Below are positions 29,403-38,976 of a DNA stretch of 64,000 nucleotides, one piece after another. The translations under genes were made by a program, and so were the position numbers. Source of the DNA: Nannobrachium achirus (taxonomy: Eukaryota; Chordata; Actinopteri; Myctophiformes; Myctophidae); the NCBI GenBank assembly GCA_963921795.1, contig OY997654.1, positions 186,001 through 250,000 on the forward strand, given 5' to 3'. The first letter of the stretch is position 1, and every line of letters begins with the position of its first letter. The notes beneath the pieces were generated by a model, which was not told the DNA's origin, ran no database searches, and saw nothing but the letters and a program-made list of their open reading frames with translations.

Positions 29403-30341
29403 GACATGAGCAGAACTCTGGCCCCATTTTGCAGGAGAATACAGATGTGGTCCTTTCTCTGTTGCCTACTGTTGAAGTTTTGCCATTGAACCAGCAGCCT
29501 AGTGTACTGACAGGGACCGTTCCATTGACTTCTATTACTTTTTCTCAGGTGATTCAGCCTGTTGATTTAGTGACACAGCCTCCTTCAGAAGGAGAGATTT
29601 CTCAATTGAATGAAGTGTCTGCAGTCCCTATTATTATTTCTTCGCAACCTGTGCAACCTGAGGCAGCATTGGCTTCTCCTCCGGTTGAAATATTGAATTC
29701 TCAGTCTAACATAATGAATTTATCTCGGACTTTTCGGCTCACGGCCATGCAGACTCAGGTTTTGGAGAAAGGTCTTACTTTTGTCCCGCGTCCGGAGAAA
29801 CAGGACTGGGGGGAACTCAGAAGGGATACTTATAGATATCATAGACGATTGAAATTAATTGATTATTTCCAAGATACGGTTGCGGAGGATCGGGTGCCGT
29901 TTGTTCTGCCATCTAGTTGGGAGCCTGGAAATGCCCAACTGGATGTGAGAATAAAGCGACTTATCCAATTGGACAATCAGGCGCTTGACCATTATAATTG
30001 TCCCTCTGATAGACAGGATAATTTGACTGCACTGGAACGGGAGAGTTTAAAGGAATTGGAGAAGATCAAAAATATAATAATCAAACCAGCCGATAAAGGC
30101 TCAAAAATAGTCATACTAGATACTTTCCAATATGTTTTTGAGGCTAACAGACAACTTTCTGATGCCAGATATTATAGACCCATTACAGAAAGTATGCAGA
30201 AACAGTCACAGGTGAGATTGAGGGAAATTGTTGCTGAACTGTATCAGAGAAAATTTATAACAGCAAGACAGAGAAATTTTCTATTTGGACCTGATGACCC
30301 TAGACCTAGGATATTTTATTTACTCCCTAAGATCCATAAGG
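29375..30341 (+). pseudogene. PLE ORF2 5' part, unit 4 (cut by LINE)
   Basis: Residues 1-322 of ORF2, ending at LPKIHK just before RT motif A. It carries Val83Ala (29622), seen only here. The frame then runs into LINE 3' sequence and stops at 30397, so no RT active site is left on this piece. Confidence 0.92.
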
Positions 30342-30541
30342 TTCAGGTTCGGTTTATTAGTCAAATGCGTATCCATACAAGTACAGACAAACAATGAAAT
30401 GCTTGTGCCAAGAGCACTCTCAGCCTTATTGCACACAAAACAATACGACAACAACAGGTCACCCAGGACAACCCAAAAAACAACAAAACAACCATACAGT
30501 GTGACAGTGTACAGTTTAAAAACTGCGTATATTGCACATGA
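30342..30541 (-). other. LINE 3' untranslated region
   Basis: 200 bp between the LINE stop codon and its 3' junction. It carries one AATAAA near the end and finishes with GAACCTGAAC read on the minus strand. No gene. Confidence 0.7.
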
Positions 30542-32130
30542 CTACCTACGTCTCGCTTCCATCTCTTCGTTAAGCAACCTGATTGCTTGAGCATAAAAAC
30601 TATTACTGAAACGGGTGGTGTGAGATTTGATGCTCTGGTAACGTTTTTTTGAAGGGAGGAGATAGAACAGGGAATGGGCGGGATGACAGCTGTCCTTTAA
30701 GATGTTCTCTGTCTTTTTCTTACAGCGTGTGTTATAGATTGTGTGTAGCTGTGGTAATTCTGTGCCAATGATTTTGGCAGCTCTCTTCACAATTCTCTGT
30801 AACTGTTTACTGTCTTGAGCAGTCACGTTACCAAACCACACTGTTATGCATCCTGTCAATACACTTTCTATGGTACAGCGATAGAAATTAACAAGAGCCT
30901 TGGTGCTTAGGCCAAATCTCCTGAGGCGCCGCAGAAAGTACAATCGCTGCTGCGCTTTCTTAAGGATACCTTCGCTGTTTTGAGACCATGTGAGTGAGTT
31001 TGTTATGTGAACACCCAGGAATTTGAAACTGTCCACTATGTCTACAGGTGAACCATTTATGGTTACGGGACTGTGATTGACTTCAGATTTCCTAAAGTCA
31101 ACGATGATCTCTTTTGTTTTACTAACATTTAGAGAGAGATTGTTATTCTGGCACCATAGGGTTAGCTCTTCAATTTCCCTCCTATAGGCCCTCTCATCAT
31201 CGTTGGATATTAGTCCTATAACCGTGGTGTCATCTGCAAATTTGAGAATAGAATTATTTCCACACCTGGCAACACAGTCATAGGTGAACAGACTATACAA
31301 CAAGGGACTGAGGCAACAGCCCTGGGGCGCTCCAGTCCTGGTCAATATCTTAGATGAATGCTTGTTCCCTATTCGTACAGATTGTGGCCTGCCTGTCAAA
31401 AAGTCAAACAGCCAGTTGCAGATACTACTGCCCAGACCAAGACCCCTGAGTTTCAACACAAGCTTAGATGGTACAATCGTGTTAAAGGCAGAGCTATAAT
31501 CTATGAAGAGTAGTCTGACATAAGAGTTCTTATTCTCCAGATGTTTCAAGGCAATGTGTAGTGCGAGAGAAATAGCATCATCGACTGATCTATTAGCACA
31601 GTATGCAAACTGTAATGGATCAGTATTGGCAGGGATAATGTGCGTTATATGTGATATAACCATTTTTTCCAGACACTTCATAAGAACAGAGGTCAAAGCC
31701 ACAGGGCGATAATCATTAAGACAGGTGACAGGTTTTTTCTTTGCTATGGGTACAATTATGGTTTCCTTGAAACACAACGGTACCACACACAATGACAGGG
31801 ACATATTGAAAATGTCAGTAAAGACTCCCGAAAGCTGGTCAAAACACAACTTAAGGACACGTGAGGCAATCCCATCAGGACCGGCCGCCTTATGAGTCCC
31901 AACGCTTTTAAAAGTTTTACTCACATCTCGTTGTGTCACCTGCAGCTCCACCGCACCGGGTGTACCCCGCACCGGTGTAACTGGGTCCGTTTTGTGAGAT
32001 TCAAAGCGGGCGAAAAAGTTATTCAATTCGTCCGGTAGAGAGTCCGAGGTGTTAATAACAGCCGGCTTCGGTTTGTAATCCGTGATCACCTGCAGCCCTC
32101 TCCACATACGCCGTGCGTCACAGCGTATGT
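30542..32130 (-). CDS. LINE reverse transcriptase (partial, 5'-truncated)
   Basis: About 529 codons of the RT and C-terminal region. Seen in order from the N end: WRGLQ, SLPDELNNFFARFE, the AAGPDG motif, PIAKKK and NDYRPVALT, FIDYSSAFNTI (motif A), GAPQGCCLSP (motif B), FADDTTV (motif C), LSLNVSKTKE (motif D region), FKFLGVHI, then a C-terminal HPAHSLFYLLPS segment. The apurinic-type endonuclease expected upstream is missing through truncation. The open frame extends to 32233 only because the antisense PLE flank happens to be open. DYSSAFNT and FADDT place it in the CR1/L2/Rex1 group; the exact clade is not resolved. Confidence 0.88.
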
Positions 32131-32132
32131 GG
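32102..32132. repeat. 10-bp inverted repeat at the LINE 5' junction
   Basis: CCACATACGC (32102-32111) and GCGTATGTGG (32123-32132) are perfect reverse complements around an 11-nt loop. The outer two bases are the target GG. The left arm belongs to the normal coding sequence (the codons for RRMW), so the right arm looks like a fold-back copy made at the end of cDNA synthesis. Confidence 0.8.
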
Positions 32133-33874
32133 ATCCAGGGACTTGGACAATACCCTACAGAGTTCCCCCTGGTAGACCTATAGTCTCGGACTGCAGTAGT
32201 GAATATTATAATATAGCTCAATTTATAGATCATTTTCTGAATCCTCTATCTATGCTGCATCCCAGCTATCTGAGGGATACTTATGACTTTCTGGCCAAGA
32301 TCAAACCTATAGCTGTGCCCTCTGGTACATATATTTTCACTATTGACGTGGACAGCCTGTATACTAACATAGATACGGTCACGGGATTGCGGACAGTAGA
32401 GAAACTATTTCAGTCACATCCAGATAACAATAGACCAGATCAGGCACTGTTACAGCTTCTTGAACTTAGTTTGAACTGTAATGATTTTGTCTTTGATGAC
32501 AAACATTATTTACAGATACGGGGTACAGCTATGGGTAAAAAATTTGCGCCAGCATATGCTAATATTTATATGGCTGAGTGGGAGAGAGAGGCTTTAGCAA
32601 AATGTCCTTTGAAACCTGTGATGTATTATAGATATCTGGATGATATTATTGGACTGTGGCCATATAGTTTACAGGATTTCGAGGCTTTTATTCAGATCCT
32701 TAACACGCATCATGCATCTATAACGGTTAAATATGAGATTCATTCAACGGAAGTTAACTTTCTGGATACTACAGTATATTTCAATCAAATGGATTCGACA
32801 CAGAAACAACTACATACTAAAGTATACTTTAAAGACACTGACACACATGCACTATTGCATAAGCATAGTTACCATCCTAAACATACATTTCCTGGCATTG
32901 TGAAATCTCAGATCATTCGCTTTCATAGAATATGTTCATCTACACAACATTTTAATGAGGCCATACATATATTATTCACAGCTCTACGTAGGAGGGGTTA
33001 TGGTAAAAGGTTTCTTCGGACAATCAAGAATAGTACATTGGTGACTCTCTTTCCCACTCGTCTGGAGCATATGGAAAGGTCCCTTGATAGTCAGGTAGAT
33101 GCAGCATCGAGACAGGATCCTAACTTGAGTCCTGTAGCATCTGCTTCGGTGGGTCCTTCGATGGCCACAAGAGGTCCCCAGAGACCTTCCTCTGGTTCTA
33201 CTGTGGAGATTGATTCAGTTGCACTTTTCAGGGTCACACAGGTTGCAGCGATCTCACCTTCTTTGGGGATTCATTCTCCTGAGAATGTTAGTCTCATTTC
33301 TTTGATAACAACATTTTCACATAGATTACAACCTTTACATCATACATTTAAACAGAACTTCACAAACACACAACAAGCTTATCCTGCATTGGGTGAATAT
33401 AGAATTATATCAGCTCTTAGAAAGAATAAGAATTTTGGAGATTTGTTGGTGCGGTCAGCCTTTTCATCTCTTCCAGACAGAGTGGGTGGACCATCACATA
33501 CAAAACATTTTAAAGCTAGGAAGTTTATTAGAAATCCATATAGCCGTACTTCAGCTCCTATTGTTGATTCTCTGTCTCTTAACACTCCAAATATAGTTTA
33601 TATCATTACCTGTACAAAATGTCAGAAGCATTATATTGGAGAGACGAAACATCCGTTACAGGTACGACTGAAACAACATCTGAGCCAGATCCGGGGTATA
33701 ACTAACCATACTACATTGTATACACATTTTCGTTCACATTCTATTTCCAGCTTAATCATCACAGGACTAGAGTGTGGGGTGCAATGGACGAATGGACAAC
33801 GAAAGCTTTTTGAACATAGATGGATAGAAAAACTTAAAACGGTAGTGCCTAATGGGCTAAATGAAAAACCATAA
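32131..33874 (+). pseudogene. PLE ORF2 3' part, unit 4 (after LINE)
   Basis: Residues 323-902 of ORF2: RT motifs A to C and the GIY-YIG domain, open to the normal stop. Changes seen only here: Ser347Tyr and Pro712Ser. It is cut off from the ORF1/ORF2 start by the LINE, so it is probably not expressed in the usual way. Confidence 0.92.
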
Positions 33875-34492
33875 TGAAATGTTGAGAACATATAGATGCT
33901 GGTTAATTTAGGAAAGTGTGCATTTGCAGGGAAAAGTTAGACTTGATTCCACTTTGATAGGCTTAAGACATATGTTTATAATATCATTCACCATCCAGGT
34001 ATCTTTTCATGCTCTTGTGTAAAAAAAATAAAAGCATGTGTTAATAAAATTATTCTTGGTATATTGACTTCTCTTGGTGTTTTTTTTATAGGATATCATG
34101 CTATTGTATGGTTTAAAGGGGGCTTAATTCTCCCCAGCTTTTTGGTTTCAGCTTGCTCTGGAATCAGTAATCTCCATACTCTGGGTTTTGGTTGGGGTTA
34201 TTTTTTGCATGGGTATTTTGTGAGATGGCCTTCTTAAAGAGATATGGTATCCAGATGGATGCTTTAACAATCTTGACGGTTTTTAAGGGGTTTATTGAAG
34301 ACTGGTAACTATGTTAAAACATAGAATGGCTGATGATTGAGGTTAAATACATGGGGTTGATGATATTGTTTTAGTACCAATAAGCAAAATTGAAAGTTGG
34401 GCTATGACTTTAACAGTATAAGGGCATTTGGACATAAGAATGTTTTTTTTGTGAAATTCTGAGGGCTTTTTTCAGAAACATAATTATAAAAC

Positions 34493-34564
34493 ATAAAATA
34501 TAAAATATAAAATATAAAATATAAAATATAAAAAATATAAAATATAAAATATAAAATATAAAAT
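34493..34564. repeat. (ATAAAAT)n minisatellite, unit 5 (5 + spacer + 4)
   Basis: 72 bp, the shortest allele in the window. Confidence 0.95.
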
Positions 34565-35734
34565 GAAAGGGAATACATAATGGTGTATCTGATAAAATCT
34601 AAAAGGGAGTCCCGACAGGGACATAAAAACATAAAACATAACATAAAGAGATAGAGAAATGTACAGTAGTGTTTGTTATAAACATTGTTTAGAAGTTGAA
34701 GATGGTTTAAACTATATGGTTTTAGGAATCAGCCCGAGGAACATAATTAAAACTACAGGGTGGCCAGAAAAGTGTCCTGACGTGTATAACTTTTAGTATG
34801 AGGTTTAGCTGGTTTCAATAACTAAGGTATTCTTGACCTGGATGGAGTATGATCATTTGGGTATGCGGTCTAGTTTTTAATGGGCTCAAGGAGTTGGACG
34901 TCCTTGCCCTGCACAGTGTCTCAGGTTTAGGTATAGTCTTATTGGTTTACATAGTATTATTCACGTTTTTCAATGTGGCTTGGGGAGTGCTTGAGTCAAG
35001 TTTAACCAGTGTTGGCGGATGATGGAGAGCCCTTGTAGGCCAGAGCACCAGAGCAGTACACTGTCTCTTTAAGCGCAATTAGTTCATTATAAATCCTAAC
35101 TTAGCGAGTGCCATGAGGGCTTCTCTGTCAGAGGTTTAACTGGTTGGACTGTTTAGGATAGTTTGGGAGTATAATACTCCCTTCTTAGTTCTGCTTACCA
35201 TTTCAATGGGACTCAAATAACAGTGTTTTACTGTACCTCTAACAATAGTTTTGTAGGATTTGACTTAGGAAAGTGGAGTAGTATGACTTTAAAGTCACCT
35301 ACAGCTTAATATAGGTGTATACATGTTGTATACCTATATATTTGGGGATATGGTTTCGTTGTCCATTGGTTTATTGATATAATTAACTTGGGGTATATCT
35401 AATATCCTTCTTATGTCTTTAGAGTTGCATTGAGATACTAGGGATGCATTTTAATTATTTTCTTTTTATATATGTTTGGGTTGTTTCTTATGTTTAAAAT
35501 CTTCTTTTAAATTGAATTTCATATGTTTTAGGGTTTGGGTCCTATTTTAGATAGGTTTGTATTAATTTTCTTTCCCCGCCATTTCTAGTGGCTCCTCCCC
35601 CCTCTTTCCAGTTTCTTTCCTTTTGACCAATGGGAGCGGAGTGTGATCCGGGGTTTGCGGGGGGCTCCACCCAGGAGTTACTCCCCCCTTGCCATTGTCT
35701 ATTTCAGAAGTGTTTGGTTAGGGTAGCAACTATT

Positions 35735-35770
35735 CCCCTGATGAAGCCACAGATTTGGCGAAACGTTGGG
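35735..35770 (+). ncRNA. Hammerhead-like motif, unit 5
   Basis: Identical to the motif of unit 1; conserved C at 35738. Confidence 0.55.
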
Positions 35771-36258
35771 TTTTATTAGAATTTTTAATTGTTTCTTTGG
35801 TTTTAAGTGGTGACGGCTCTTTTAATTCAATAAAGATTATACAGTTTTAAAACACTACGGAGGGCCCTACAGGGGACGCTTTCACCCCGGCCTGCTGAAG
35901 CTAAAGATTAAAGTACCTTTCCTCTTCCCTGGACCCGAGTGTGTCTTCACAGAGAGCAAAAGTTGGAGTCAGACGCGACGGCTGGGACGCTGGCTGCCGC
36001 GACCTTCAAAGCTACAGAAGAACCAAGGACAGCTGAAAACCTGGGGGAGTCGATGGTTGGGTAAGGTCCTCCAGTTGCCAGTGGTTTATATTGTCTTTTC
36101 TTTATTGATGAAAGAAATGCACACTTAACCTTTTTTTTCCCCTTAGCATAAGGCAGTATTAGATTTGGGATAGATAAACATTCAGAATAATAGTAATAGT
36201 ATTACTGATGTTATTAGACTAATACCGATATCTCAGTGTAGTTCGACTAACATTCATT

Positions 36259-38976
36259 ATGGCATATAGAATTGAGCAATCTCGGGTATCGAGAAGAGAC
36301 TCATATATTAGAACAAGGTCACAGGGGCCTCCTGTAGATTCTGGTCATGGTTTTGCTCCTAATGGTCTCGTCCCTTTAAATCACCCACCTGATGACGCCA
36401 CACGGCATGCAGCTAAAGTTTATTTTAAGATAATTCAAGCCATACATCATAGGGGGGTTACAGACAGGGCAATTCACACGGGGTGTTTCCCTCCAGGGAT
36501 GTCAAGACAGGTAGATAAGCTTACAGCTTTTATCAAACCTGCAGCCCCAATAGAATCGACTAGTCGTAAAGTAGCTGGAAATACAAGGCAATGGATGCAG
36601 AACAATATGGAAATATTACAGGGTCACTATAGGCATACGATTGCCACACTGACTCAGCCGTTACAGCCACACAATCAGGAGGCTTTTGTCATAGCGATGG
36701 GATGGGCACGAAAGCGGTTTTCACATAGACTAATGTCAACAACCTTAGACGAGGTTGCAAACACACTACATTTGCATACACGCACACAACATGAACAAGC
36801 AAACATACAACAATCCACCTTGAGAACTCAGACACATATTGAGCCACATACACAGGCATTACATGCACCAATGGGTACATACAGAGCACATCCCAACGCT
36901 ATAGACTCCTCATCTCATTTAGGCCCCCATAGAGAAGTGGAGTGGCCACGCTTAACTAGAGAAGTACGTCCTCCACTGTTACCGACACCTAGGCGGAATG
37001 AAATTGGCATTCCACCTCTGTTGCCAAATTTAAGAAGACCAGATGGTAGATCTAGATCTGGGTTTGGTCGAAGGCCTGGTCCTTCTTCCAAACGAAATTA
37101 TGGCCCTGGTGGTGGATCTGATGTGGGCTCTGGGCCTAGTTCTGATTTGCATTTTGGTTCTAACGGTAGATTGAGTTTGGATGTTGACCCTAGTGCTAAT
37201 CCTAATCCTATACATAGGGTGGATGGTGACTCTGTTCTTGACATGGAAATTGGCCCTGGCTCTAACCCTAACCCTAATCCTGGCCCTGACCCTGACCCTG
37301 ACCCTAACCCTAACCCTAGTCTTAACCCTCAACCTGACTCTAACCCTAAACATAACCTGGAGTCGGGTTCTGACCCTAACCCTAACCTTAAACATAACCC
37401 TAGCCCTAACCCTAACCCTAACCCTAACCCTAAACATAACCTTGAGTTGGGTTCTGACCCCAACCCTAACCTTAAACATAACCCTAGTGTTGACCTTGAT
37501 CTTGGCTTGGATTTTGGTTCCATAGTGCGGGACTCTGTGCAGGTGGTGTCTCCTCTTCCTCCCCGTCCGGTAATAGCGGGACCGTGTGAAGATCTTTTGG
37601 TAGATGTAGATGTGGGCTTGCGGGCACAGGGTCTTGGAGAACTGCCGCTGGTTGTATCAGAGCAGGCTGTTGATGTTGTAGAGGAGGTTACGGTTCCATC
37701 TGTTGCAACGATTTCTGGAACAGCACAGATCACTCATAAGGATCCGTCCCAATCTAGAATGGGGTTAATTAAGTCCAATATTTGCTCTCTGTATTTGGGG
37801 GAACGACCGAAAGCGTTCGGTCTACTTCCCCGGGAACAGAGACCACAACCAAATAGAACGACGGTCCGTTCAGTGGTTCCTTTCCTTCCCTCTGTTTTGG
37901 AGGAGAAGGAGGATAAACTCTTAGAGGACCTTAGTGAGGAATTGGAATTGGAGAGTTCTATTCCTTCTCTTCCTCTCCCCTCTGCGACATCAACACCTAT
38001 AATGGAGATACCAAGCCATAAAGGCACTTCTCCGTTTTCCCCTCAGCCTCGAAAATTGGGTTTTGATGGTACTGGGGAGATGACTAGTGTCACTGGCCCC
38101 TATAGCTCTTCTCAAAATTCTTCCTTTACTACACAGAGTTATTCCCAGTCTAATTCTTCCATTAATGTTTATAGATCCAGAACAGTGGGGAACTTGAGTT
38201 TGAGTAAAGTCTTATTGACCTCTCTTTCTCCAACAGGAAGCGCCCATCGAAGGTCTGGTAATAAGAATAAAAAACAGGCAGGGGAGGTTATGATGAGCGA
38301 AACAGCTACAGCAAAAGGGTCAATCCCTGAACAACAAAAAATATCCTCTGAACCCTCCTTTAACAGCCCAGTTCTGCCCAAAACCGACCTGTCTCTGGGG
38401 GCTTCCAATTTAGATATTATAACAGCTTCTTCTCCGTGCGTACCAACTTATCATAGAGCCAGACCGGGTAAAAAATTGGTTGACTGGAAAATCCAAATTA
38501 GGGAAAAGGTGGCTTTTTTGGGTGACAGTAACTTGGCACGCATTCCTTCGTCTAACCGTACGGGAATTCAAATTGATAGCTATCCAGGTGCAGGTTTTCA
38601 TCATATGACCAAGCTCTTTGAAATGGCAGAGTCTAATGGTGATGTGGAAACAGTTGTTATTTCGGTGGGGATTAACTGTAAAGACTTGGATGTCTTTCAG
38701 ACTTCACTTAAGCAGCTGAGTGAGATGGTATTAAATGCTCGATTGGCCTTTCCGAATGCATCCATTTTTGTACCTTTGATCAATTATTCCAAATTCCTGA
38801 TGCCCACGCAGAAAACTAATTTGAATCTTATTAATAATTACATTAAAGCACATTTCAACTACCTGGATTCTATTCGTTCGGAGTGTTTCAATTGTACATC
38901 TGATTCGGTTCATTGGAAACAGGGTACAGCTAAGCTTATATTTGACCATTGGTGCACACAATTGAATTTTCAATAG
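36259..38976 (+). CDS. PLE ORF1 (SGNH protein), unit 5
   Basis: 905 aa. Val107Gly (36578, as in unit 2) and Thr504Ile (37769, only here). The SGNH domain is unchanged. Confidence 0.88.
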   Translation: MAYRIEQSRVSRRDSYIRTRSQGPPVDSGHGFAPNGLVPLNHPPDDATRHAAKVYFKIIQAIHHRGVTDRAIHTGCFPPGMSRQVDKLTAFIKPAAPIESTSRKVAGNTRQWMQNNMEILQGHYRHTIATLTQPLQPHNQEAFVIAMGWARKRFSHRLMSTTLDEVANTLHLHTRTQHEQANIQQSTLRTQTHIEPHTQALHAPMGTYRAHPNAIDSSSHLGPHREVEWPRLTREVRPPLLPTPRRNEIGIPPLLPNLRRPDGRSRSGFGRRPGPSSKRNYGPGGGSDVGSGPSSDLHFGSNGRLSLDVDPSANPNPIHRVDGDSVLDMEIGPGSNPNPNPGPDPDPDPNPNPSLNPQPDSNPKHNLESGSDPNPNLKHNPSPNPNPNPNPKHNLELGSDPNPNLKHNPSVDLDLGLDFGSIVRDSVQVVSPLPPRPVIAGPCEDLLVDVDVGLRAQGLGELPLVVSEQAVDVVEEVTVPSVATISGTAQITHKDPSQSRMGLIKSNICSLYLGERPKAFGLLPREQRPQPNRTTVRSVVPFLPSVLEEKEDKLLEDLSEELELESSIPSLPLPSATSTPIMEIPSHKGTSPFSPQPRKLGFDGTGEMTSVTGPYSSSQNSSFTTQSYSQSNSSINVYRSRTVGNLSLSKVLLTSLSPTGSAHRRSGNKNKKQAGEVMMSETATAKGSIPEQQKISSEPSFNSPVLPKTDLSLGASNLDIITASSPCVPTYHRARPGKKLVDWKIQIREKVAFLGDSNLARIPSSNRTGIQIDSYPGAGFHHMTKLFEMAESNGDVETVVISVGINCKDLDVFQTSLKQLSEMVLNARLAFPNASIFVPLINYSKFLMPTQKTNLNLINNYIKAHFNYLDSIRSECFNCTSDSVHWKQGTAKLIFDHWCTQLNFQ
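37263..37486 (+). repeat. Telomere-type tract in ORF1, unit 5
   Basis: Same length and order as in unit 1. Confidence 0.9.

Larger units (their letters stand above)
30342..32130 (-). mobile_element. 5'-truncated LINE (CR1/L2/Rex1-like) inserted in unit 4
   Basis: This is the only non-PLE element inside the array. It lies antisense to the PLE. Its 3' end is at 30342 (AATAAA on the minus strand within 30351-30360; no poly-A tail) and its 5' end at 32130. Unit 4 is interrupted between CATAAGG and GGATCC, so a 2-bp GG duplication is the most that can be seen; the length arithmetic against other units (net 1791 bp) agrees. Fish elements of this group end in short repeats rather than poly-A. Absence from the other units and an open RT frame indicate a recent insertion. 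Confidence 0.88.
24535..34123 (+). mobile_element. Penelope-like element, unit 4 (interrupted by a LINE)
   Basis: 9589 bp, of which 1791 bp are the LINE insertion and its 2-bp duplication. The leader has changes shared only with unit 8: TTTTAAG (24801-24807), an extra A in GGGCAATTT (near 24837), GGTTCAC (C at 25374) and GTCTATAG (A at 25845). The hammerhead, intron, ORF1 and 3' tail are as in the other units. Confidence 0.93.

Noticed and set aside
30342-30397. ORF2 of unit 4 ending in a new short C terminus
   Set aside because: The last 18 codons come from the antisense LINE 3' region and are not a designed end.
32131-32233. N-terminal extension of the LINE RT frame beyond the LINE
   Set aside because: Those codons are antisense PLE sequence that happens to be open.
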